This document shows positions 1 to 5,076 of a stretch of 5,721 nucleotides of DNA, one piece after another. A program made the translations under genes and the position numbers. Position 1 is the first letter of the stretch. Each line of letters begins with the position of its first letter. The notes under the pieces were generated by a model that saw only the letters and a list, made by a program, of their open reading frames with translations, was not told where the DNA came from and searched no databases. Source of the DNA: Candidatus Dormiibacterota bacterium (lineage in GTDB: Bacteria > Chloroflexota > Dormibacteria > Dormibacterales > Dormibacteraceae); contig CATPBF010000178.1 in NCBI GenBank assembly GCA_955652585.1, forward strand, positions 1 through 5,721. The letters run 5' to 3'.

Positions 1-142
1 ATCAGACTCCTAGTGGAAGTGCGCTGACAGTAGCGTCCTCGATCTGATGGGCGTGGCGCCCAGACCCGCCGCAAGGGCCTCGCGCACTGGGCCGGGGATC
101 AGCGCGCCGCCTCCGGGCAGCACCGTGGATCGGTTAGGCCGG

Positions 143-367
143 CTACAGTGCGCGGGGCTCGCCCATCCGGCGTCCGGCCATGCGCCTGTCCATGGCGAAG
201 ATGACGCGTCGGCCGACATGCGCGCGCTCTGGACAGCGCCTCTCCCCGAAGCGACGTTCGATGGCGGACCGCCGTTCGCCCACTCGCCGGTCGGCCCTCC
301 TGGGAACCAGCGTTTCGTCCTCTCGCCGGTCGGCCCTCCTGGGAACCAGCGTTTCAATGAACGCCAT
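143..367 (-). CDS. Small arginine-rich (D/E)RR-repeat protein, function unknown
   Basis: This ORF would encode 74 residues from ATG 367 to TAG 145-143. I chose that ATG because GAGGG lies 4 nt upstream; in-frame ATG 391 and GTG 427 are alternatives with poorer spacing. After MAFI the protein is almost all short arginine-pair units: ETLVPRRADRR occurs twice, then ERR, ERR, ERR, GRR, DRR and GRR at intervals of roughly 4-12 residues. The first two units come from an exact 34-bp DNA repeat with a 39-bp period, so the duplication is 13 codons and stays in frame. I recall similar small ERR/DRR-repeat proteins in other bacteria but know no function; the charge pattern suggests nucleic-acid binding or a charged helix, which is inference. 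No signal peptide or membrane segment is visible. It lies 147 bp downstream of the six-hairpin gene on the same strand and could be its last operon member. It might instead be non-coding. Confidence 0.45.
   Translation of the reverse strand: MAFIETLVPRRADRREDETLVPRRADRRVGERRSAIERRFGERRCPERAHVGRRVIFAMDRRMAGRRMGEPRAL
283..355. repeat. Two-copy direct repeat, 34 bp identical, 39-bp period
   Basis: The 34-bp unit at 283-316 recurs without mismatch at 322-355, separated by 5 bp (317-321). On the minus strand the period equals 13 codons and each copy encodes ETLVPRRADRR, so the repeat lies inside the ERR-repeat ORF and keeps its frame. Perfect identity suggests a recent tandem duplication. With two copies and a 5-bp gap, this is not a CRISPR array. 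Confidence 0.9.
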
Positions 368-514
368 CTCGCCCTCACTATCGAGACTCATCGAATTGAG
401 GCTATACCTCCCGGAGGCCGAGCGCACTGCTCCATTGGCCTGGAGACTCCAATGCCGAACCCTCGCCCGCTCGGCGAAGAGGTCCGTTACTCGGCCATCG
501 ATCCCTGGAGGCGG

Positions 515-1570
515 TCATGCCACGCCGAAGAGGGGTCCGGTTGTCGGTTGTTTCCGGACGAGCAGCACGGCGTCATCGGCGAGTGCCAGACCGGCGACGA
601 TATTCGACTCCGCGCCTGAGTTCGGGTTGACCCGCAGATCGTCGATGCCGTCTGCGACCCTGCCGAGAGAGCGATCGTAGACAGGGCGGCCGGAGGGGTT
701 CCGCCCGTCGAACCACATCCGGGCTTGCCGCCCAAGCCGCCCATATTCGGTTCGTCCCGTGACGGCAGCGAGCCGGTCCATCACGAAGACTGCCGACTGG
801 ACGTCGTAGGGCCGTACCTGTCCGGCGCGGAATCCGGACTTGATCGGGTCGACAAATATGTGGTCCGCGCTCCGCTCCGCGACCGCAACTAGCTCCTCGC
901 GGTCGAGGAGTGCTCCTGCGTCCGCCAGGACCGCCTCCTGGATGTGGCCCCAAAGGTGCGGAGCGCCACGCTCGTCGGGCGAGTTCATCAACAGATCGCC
1001 GGAGCGGGACTCCAATATCTCGTCGCTCCACGCGCCCAGTTGACTGCGAAGCGCGACGCTCGGCTCGGCCACGAACAGGTGTAAGAGCGCGGTCACGTGT
1101 AGGGCCCGGACGTTGGATGGAACGCCGGGCTGGCCGGCTGCCTGCATCCCCAGGTTTAGCGCATCCCGAGCCCGTTGATCGCCCAGGACGAGCCACGCCT
1201 TTGCCATGGCGTTGAGCGCCCGGCCCTGCCAGAAGTTGACGCCGGCCTCAGAAGTCCTGCCGCCAGCATTGCGATGGCCAGTCCAGTCGAACACGAAGTT
1301 GACCCAATGGCCGCTGCCGTCGTGCATCCAGAGCAGGAATTCAAGCAAACCTTCGGCCCAGGCACGGACCCTCAGGTCGCCAGTGGCAGCGAAGATGTCG
1401 CATAGGAGCTCACAGCCGCGGGCGGCGTCGTCGACACACGCCACTCCCTCAAACCCGGCTTCTGCGGCGGGCTGAATATCGTCTCGGACGTCGGCGTAGA
1501 CGGCGATTGCAAGCGCGCGCGGCCCGGCGGCTGGCAATGGGCGGGTCAGCCGCGCCAACTGCCTCAGCAA
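515..1570 (-). CDS. Six-hairpin glycosidase-like protein, partner of the GT4-GH130 fusion
   Basis: The gene encodes about 351 residues from TTG 1570 to TGA 517-515. The sequence resembles (alpha/alpha)6-barrel six-hairpin glycosidase-like proteins. Visible marks are ACVDDAARG near residues 44-52, GHWVNFVFDW at 87-96, FWQGRALNAMAKAW at 113-126, PYDVQSAVFVMDRL at 254-267 and NPNSGAES at 315-322; the last resembles the SGAES motif I recall near the C-terminus of such proteins. Exact activity and substrate cannot be read from the sequence; Asp and Glu in these motifs are candidate catalytic or binding residues. There is no signal peptide, so it is probably cytoplasmic. The start is uncertain: TTG 1570 overlaps the upstream TGA by 7 nt, CTG 1567 would form a 4-nt CTGA overlap, and TTG 1558 is also possible. 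None has a good Shine-Dalgarno site, which fits translational coupling to the upstream gene. Family call is moderate; the coding call is strong. Confidence 0.82.
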   Translation of the reverse strand: MLRQLARLTRPLPAAGPRALAIAVYADVRDDIQPAAEAGFEGVACVDDAARGCELLCDIFAATGDLRVRAWAEGLLEFLLWMHDGSGHWVNFVFDWTGHRNAGGRTSEAGVNFWQGRALNAMAKAWLVLGDQRARDALNLGMQAAGQPGVPSNVRALHVTALLHLFVAEPSVALRSQLGAWSDEILESRSGDLLMNSPDERGAPHLWGHIQEAVLADAGALLDREELVAVAERSADHIFVDPIKSGFRAGQVRPYDVQSAVFVMDRLAAVTGRTEYGRLGRQARMWFDGRNPSGRPVYDRSLGRVADGIDDLRVNPNSGAESNIVAGLALADDAVLLVRKQPTTGPLFGVA

Positions 1571-3978
1571 GGAGTGAGCTGCTCGACGATCTCCCTGACT
1601 GAGAAGTCCGCGGCGGCCAGGCAGCTGTCGGCTGCGCCGTAATAGAGGCGAATCCGGTCGCCGTCTGGGTCGAGCGGTACATGGCCGCATGAGAAGACCG
1701 TGTCGTTGAAGAGGCCGGTCCGTTCGTAAGGCTCGGTAGGGGCGAGGATCGGTTCCGGCGAGCGGGCGATCACCCGGCTCGGGTCGTCGCCATCGAGGAG
1801 CAGTGCTCCCATCGCGTACCGCATGTTCCGATCGACACCGTGGTACAGCTCGAGCCATCCTTCGGGGACTCTGAACGGCACCGCGCCCGCCCCGGTACGG
1901 ACTTCGTCCCAGCAGTTCCAGCGGGGAAGCGCGAGCGGCGTGTGACCGCCCCACTCAATGAGGTCGTCGGAGTATGCGATCCAGATACCCAAAACGCGTC
2001 CGAACGACTGCGGCATCGGTCGGGTCAGCGCGACGTAGCGGCCGCCGATCCTCTCGGGGAAGATCGCGACGTCCTTGTGATCGGGCAGGAATATCACGCC
2101 ATGGCGCTCGAAGGAGCGGAAGTCGGTGGTGGTTAGGCGGCTCGTCGTGATCCCGATACGTGCTACCGAAACATAGGTGATGTGCCAAACGCCGTCGATG
2201 AGGGTTGCACGGGGATCCTCGCAGCCGTACTCCTCGAAGTTGTTCGCGGGCACCACGGCGGGCTCGGGATCGACGTTGAAGTGCACCCCGTCGGTGCTGC
2301 GGGCCACCCGCAAGTGTGACAGCTGGGTCAAATAGTCCCTGATGTCGTAGGCAGCGCCAGAGCCGCCGGTCTTGCTGTGGAACCGGATGGTGCGCGGGTC
2401 ACTCAGGTCGAGGCCGGACAGATCGCGACGTAGGTAGGCGACGACCAGGCGCGCCGGCACCTCCCGCGTATCCAGAAAGGACATGCCGACGAGGTCCTTC
2501 CCAGGAATGCCGACGGGAAGTGGGAGCAGACGGACCTCGGGGCCGGTGAGGTCCAGCATCTGCGCGCCCGGCGGTGTGGCCGTCACACTAATCGGCCGCT
2601 CGGCGACGCGCAGGAGCAGCACGATCTCGTCCCCGACGCGGGCGGCAGCCGCATTGAATACCGAGACCACTTCGAGCTCAGGTCGAGACGGCGACATGCT
2701 GGCGCGCGTGAGGATAGGGTTCTCGGGCAGCCGAGCACCGAGCTGCCGACCAGGCGTGGCAGCCATACTGTGCGGCGGCTGCCCGCCCACCCCCACCCTG
2801 GCTAGGCCGTCCATGAGGTCGACCCAGGTTCGGCCCAGCTTCGGCCATGTCATGTCCTTCGCATACGCGTAGGCCATGTGCTCAAGGGTGCCCTTGCGCG
2901 AGGGGTCGGCGAGGATGGAGTTCACCGAGCTTGCAATCTGTGTCGAGTCGCGAAAATCGACAAGCATTCCGCGCCCGTCGGCAAGCGCCTCCACGGCGTG
3001 CAGGTATCGCGTCGATACGATCGCCTTCCCCGCTCCCAGCGCGTAAGCGAGCGTGCCGCTGGTGATCTGGCGCGGATCAAGGTACGGCGTCACGTACACG
3101 TCGGTTGCGAGCAGGAGATCGACGATCTCGCGCTGCGCCAAGTAATGGTCTAGAAAGTAGACGTGGTTGGCCAGGTCGAGTCGCCCGACGGTTGCCCTCA
3201 GGTGATTGCGATACTGCTCGCCTTGCGTCCGAAGGAGCTCGGGATGTGTCTGGCCGGCGATTAGATACAGGGCGTCAGGGTGCTTTTCGACGATCGCCGG
3301 CATTGCCTGCACCATGAACTCGAGTCCCTTTCGAGGATCCACGAGGCCGAAGGTGGAGACTATCGTCCGGCCCTCCAAGCCCAGCTTCGCCTTGAATCGA
3401 TTTCGGCCATGCGGCTCGATCGCCGGCATCCCATGTGGGATGACCTTGGGCTGCGTCCGCAGGCCGTAGTCCGACCGAAGCAGATCCACCGCCGCTGCGG
3501 CCATGACCACCACGTCCTGGCTCAGCCCTACTATCGACTGCACTGCCGCTCGCATCGAGGTTGAGGGCTCGGGCGGAACCGAGTGAAGCGTTGTCACGAC
3601 CGGCTTCCTGAGTTCCTCAAGAAATGGCCGCAGGTGGTCTTCGTAGACGTTCTCGGTCCCGTCTGCTCGCCAAACCCCATAGATGCCGAACTCGTGCTGG
3701 ACGTTCACGACGTCGACCTTCGATTCATTGATCGCCGCGGCCGCGGCACGATAGGAGGCTGCATCGCCCTGCTGGATCCGCCAGCGCACGTCGTGTCCAT
3801 ACAGCCGCACGACGTTCGGCTCGTCGATGGCCGCCACGCGGGCGATCAAGCTGGGGTCGGCCGCCCGTGTCGCCGCCATCAGGTCGGACGTGAAGGTGGC
3901 GATTCCGCAGCGGCGGGGCACAGATGTGGAGACGAAAGCGACTTGAATGACCATCTGACCATACACGGCTCGCATCAT
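1564..3978 (-). CDS. GT4 glycosyltransferase fused to GH130/GT108-type mannoside phosphorylase domain
   Basis: The protein has 804 residues. I chose ATG 3978 because GGAG (3987-3984) lies 5 nt upstream; GTG 3984 two codons earlier and a later ATG at 3954 are alternatives. Residues about 10-395 form a GT-B GT4-like transferase: RCGIATFTSDL near 23-33, HEFGIYG near 96-102, TLHSVPPEP near 130-138, STFGLVDPRKGLEF near 208-221 and TSGTLAYALGAGKAIVST near 306-323. The usual GT4 EX7E glutamates are not visible in that last stretch. A short linker leads to a GH130 domain from about 417 (LPENPILT) to 802. It carries YGCEDPR with the expected catalytic Asp near 588, KDVAIFPERIGGRY near 635-648, GIWIAYSDDLIEWG near 664-677 and YYGAADSCLAAAD near 779-791. 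GH130 enzymes phosphorolyse or hydrolyse beta-mannosides; related GT108 enzymes make and degrade beta-1,2-mannan. The cytoplasmic fusion may couple synthesis from a sugar nucleotide with phosphorolysis (inference). The next gene overlaps its 3' end. Confidence 0.9.
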   Translation of the reverse strand: MMRAVYGQMVIQVAFVSTSVPRRCGIATFTSDLMAATRAADPSLIARVAAIDEPNVVRLYGHDVRWRIQQGDAASYRAAAAAINESKVDVVNVQHEFGIYGVWRADGTENVYEDHLRPFLEELRKPVVTTLHSVPPEPSTSMRAAVQSIVGLSQDVVVMAAAAVDLLRSDYGLRTQPKVIPHGMPAIEPHGRNRFKAKLGLEGRTIVSTFGLVDPRKGLEFMVQAMPAIVEKHPDALYLIAGQTHPELLRTQGEQYRNHLRATVGRLDLANHVYFLDHYLAQREIVDLLLATDVYVTPYLDPRQITSGTLAYALGAGKAIVSTRYLHAVEALADGRGMLVDFRDSTQIASSVNSILADPSRKGTLEHMAYAYAKDMTWPKLGRTWVDLMDGLARVGVGGQPPHSMAATPGRQLGARLPENPILTRASMSPSRPELEVVSVFNAAAARVGDEIVLLLRVAERPISVTATPPGAQMLDLTGPEVRLLPLPVGIPGKDLVGMSFLDTREVPARLVVAYLRRDLSGLDLSDPRTIRFHSKTGGSGAAYDIRDYLTQLSHLRVARSTDGVHFNVDPEPAVVPANNFEEYGCEDPRATLIDGVWHITYVSVARIGITTSRLTTTDFRSFERHGVIFLPDHKDVAIFPERIGGRYVALTRPMPQSFGRVLGIWIAYSDDLIEWGGHTPLALPRWNCWDEVRTGAGAVPFRVPEGWLELYHGVDRNMRYAMGALLLDGDDPSRVIARSPEPILAPTEPYERTGLFNDTVFSCGHVPLDPDGDRIRLYYGAADSCLAAADFSVREIVEQLTPC

Positions 3979-4135
3979 GTCCACTCCAGGACTCTCGATA
4001 TCCGGCTGCGATGTTTGAGCCTACCCAGCCCGGGGCAGACTGCTTGTAGTCATCCCGAATTGGATGCCCGCTTGCGGTGGCCAACCGCATCTACTTCGAA
4101 CAGGCCCGTGGCGAGTTCGAGAAGAGGAGTCAGCA
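3979..4135. promoter_or_regulatory. Divergent intergenic region and cold-shock gene leader with two inverted repeats
   Basis: These 157 bp separate the GT4-GH130 gene (minus) from the cold-shock gene (plus), so promoters for both should lie here. I see no convincing -35/-10 pair in either direction. Two inverted repeats stand out. The first is TGCGGT at 4073-4078 with ACCGCA at 4084-4089 and a 5-nt loop; GATGC at 4063-4067 could instead pair with GCATC at 4087-4091. The second is TCGAAC at 4096-4101 with GTTCGA at 4115-4120, ending just before the cold-shock Shine-Dalgarno site. They could be leader structures or operators. The regulatory role follows from position; the specific elements are inference. 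Confidence 0.4.
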
Positions 4136-4333
4136 ATGACTAACGGAACCATCAAGAAGCTCGTTTCCGACCGCGGCTTCGGCTTCATAGCAGCCGAGGA
4201 CGGTAAGGAGTACTTCTTCCATCGCGAGGCAGTCGACAACTTCGACTCGCTCAACGGTGGAGAGAAAGTCACGTTCGAGGTTGAGCCGAGCCCGAAGGGG
4301 CCGCGTGCCAAGCAGGTCAGGCTCAGTCAGTAG
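4136..4333 (+). CDS. csp: Cold-shock domain protein (CspA family)
   Basis: A 65-residue single cold-shock domain protein, the usual size for the CspA family. Such proteins are five-stranded OB-fold barrels that bind single-stranded RNA and DNA, melt RNA structure and help translation in the cold or in stationary phase. The RNP1 motif is RGFGFI at residues 13-18 and the RNP2-like motif is YFFHR at 26-30. The N-terminal GTIKKLVSDRGFGFI and C-terminal GPRAKQVRL match the family ends. ATG 4136 is the start because AGGAG (4125-4129) sits 6 nt upstream and the domain begins at once; the reading frame is open back to ATG 4064, but those 24 residues have no family counterpart. It is divergent from the GT4-GH130 gene and convergent with hsp20. 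Its leader carries two inverted repeats, as many cold-shock leaders are structured. The family is certain; cold induction itself cannot be read from the sequence. Confidence 0.96.
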   Translation: MTNGTIKKLVSDRGFGFIAAEDGKEYFFHREAVDNFDSLNGGEKVTFEVEPSPKGPRAKQVRLSQ

Positions 4334-4344
4334 TCGTCAACCGG

Positions 4345-4388
4345 CGAACTAAGAGGGGAGGGAGGCCGCGATAGCTCCCCTCAGTTCG
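4345..4388. terminator. Hairpin just after the cold-shock gene, possible terminator
   Basis: A perfect 8-bp stem pairs GAGGGGAG (4353-4360) with CTCCCCTC (4375-4382) around a 14-nt loop. An outer 4-bp stem, CGAA (4345-4348) with TTCG (4385-4388), extends it across a small internal loop. It begins 11 nt after the csp stop codon. No run of T follows on either strand, so it is not a textbook intrinsic terminator; it may act with Rho or protect the 3' end of the mRNA. Confidence 0.4.
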
Positions 4389-4432
4389 GGCGTTCCGGCC
4401 CTCACCGTGCCACTAATGCGCCCAAGCCTCCG

Positions 4433-4456
4433 CGGGCCTGCACAATGCAAGGCCCG
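4433..4456. terminator. GC-rich hairpin between convergent csp and hsp20, possible terminator
   Basis: CGGGCCT (4433-4439) pairs with AGGCCCG (4450-4456); inside it GCA pairs with TGC, with one bulged A and a 3-nt loop. On the minus strand it lies 26 nt beyond the hsp20 stop codon. The stem is strong but has no T-tract on either side. Its place between converging genes suggests it limits read-through or stabilises transcript ends, which is inference. Confidence 0.4.
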
Positions 4457-4482
4457 GGTAGCTAGGGGAGAGTTGGTCTAAG

Positions 4483-5028
4483 TCAGCGTGCGCTTCCGGG
4501 CACAGCCTTTGGTGTACGGTCAGCGCCTCGACTACGTGATCCATTGCTCAGCCTCGGCGCCTTCGCATGGCCTTCGATTTCCTGGGCGGCTGCCCCAATT
4601 GCGATTCGCTGTGGCTTCGCCTTCGCCGCCTTCGGTACGCGCACGATCAGCACCCCGTTCTCGAACTGAGCGGCGATGTTCGCGGAATCGACGTCCTCTG
4701 GCAACTCCAACTTGCGTTTCCAGTTACCCCACGGTCGCTCCTGGCGAATGAAGTTGCCCTGGACCTCAAAGGCAACGGCCTTCACCGCGAGGCACAGCAT
4801 GCCGGCCTCGAACGTCACCTCGACGCTTTCCTGCGGAACTCCCGCGACGGTGGCGTAGAGATGGTAGGCGTCGTCTGTCTCGACTACGTCGACCGGCAGC
4901 CCATAGGTGGGCGTGCCGTCCTCGAGACTCGCCGCGCCGTATCCAAACAACTGCCCAAACGCGCGGTCGATGGAGCGAGGGGCGGTCATGAAGTCAAAGC
5001 CTGGACCTAACCAACGTAATGTAGCCAT
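4483..5028 (-). CDS. hsp20: Small heat-shock protein, Hsp20/alpha-crystallin family
   Basis: A 181-residue small heat-shock protein: an ATP-independent chaperone that forms oligomers and holds unfolding proteins for later refolding. The alpha-crystallin domain spans about residues 43-135. It opens with LPVDVVETDDAYHLYATVAGVP (broken here as LPVDVVETDD near 44-53 and AYHLYATVAGVP near 54-65) and ends with the family signature NGVLIVRVPK at 124-133. The C-terminal I-X-I motif that docks into a neighbouring subunit is IAI at 142-144. About 37 residues rich in Arg, Lys, Ser and Gly follow, a longer and more charged tail than usual. ATG 5028 is the start: GGAGG lies 7 nt upstream, whereas GTG 5031 would leave only 4 nt. 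It converges with the cold-shock gene. Upstream are a possible stress-type promoter and a hairpin covering the ribosome binding site, both consistent with heat or stress control. Family call is firm. Confidence 0.95.
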   Translation of the reverse strand: MATLRWLGPGFDFMTAPRSIDRAFGQLFGYGAASLEDGTPTYGLPVDVVETDDAYHLYATVAGVPQESVEVTFEAGMLCLAVKAVAFEVQGNFIRQERPWGNWKRKLELPEDVDSANIAAQFENGVLIVRVPKAAKAKPQRIAIGAAAQEIEGHAKAPRLSNGSRSRGADRTPKAVPGSAR

Positions 5029-5035
5029 CACGTAA

Positions 5036-5068
5036 CCTCCTAAAGTAGGATTTGCTTATAGCTATCCT
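5036..5068 (-). promoter_or_regulatory. hsp20 ribosome binding site within a hairpin; possible RNA thermometer
   Basis: On the minus strand the Shine-Dalgarno segment TAGGAGG is 5042-5036. Immediately upstream, TCCTA (5050-5046) can pair with TAGGA (5042-5038) across a 3-nt loop, hiding the Shine-Dalgarno core. The same segment, read as ATCCT (5051-5047), can pair instead with AGGAT (5068-5064) further upstream, which would free the ribosome site. Small heat-shock genes are the classic targets of RNA thermometers (ROSE and fourU types). This short stem matches neither class by sequence, so the role is inference from pairing and gene identity. Confidence 0.4.
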
Positions 5069-5076
5069 TACCCTTT

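Noticed and set aside
10..123. Short minus-strand frame ending at position 10, with a plausible-looking C-terminal stretch
   Set aside because: From GTG 123 it is only 37 residues with no ribosome site or recognised family; the longer form overlaps the better-supported ERR frame.
283..355. CRISPR-like direct repeats
   Set aside because: Only two copies with a 5-bp gap, no spacers of CRISPR size and no cas genes; the in-frame 39-bp period fits a coding tandem duplication better.
433..454. CATTGG/CCAATG 6-bp inverted repeat downstream of the six-hairpin stop codon
   Set aside because: Short stem with a 10-nt loop and no T-tract; too weak to call a terminator.
47..680. Long plus-strand open frames across the ERR and six-hairpin genes
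   Set aside because: They are antisense to better-supported genes, have no domain resemblance, and owe their length to high GC.
1571..1954. N-terminal extension of the six-hairpin frame up to position 1954
   Set aside because: This part is antiparallel in frame to nothing, but lies wholly inside the GH130-coding frame, whose conserved motifs show that frame is the real one; the extension is proline- and arginine-rich with no domain.
4064..4135. Upstream ATG giving the cold-shock protein a 24-residue extension
   Set aside because: The cold-shock domain begins at ATG 4136, which has AGGAG at 6 nt; the extension has no family counterpart and covers the leader inverted repeats.
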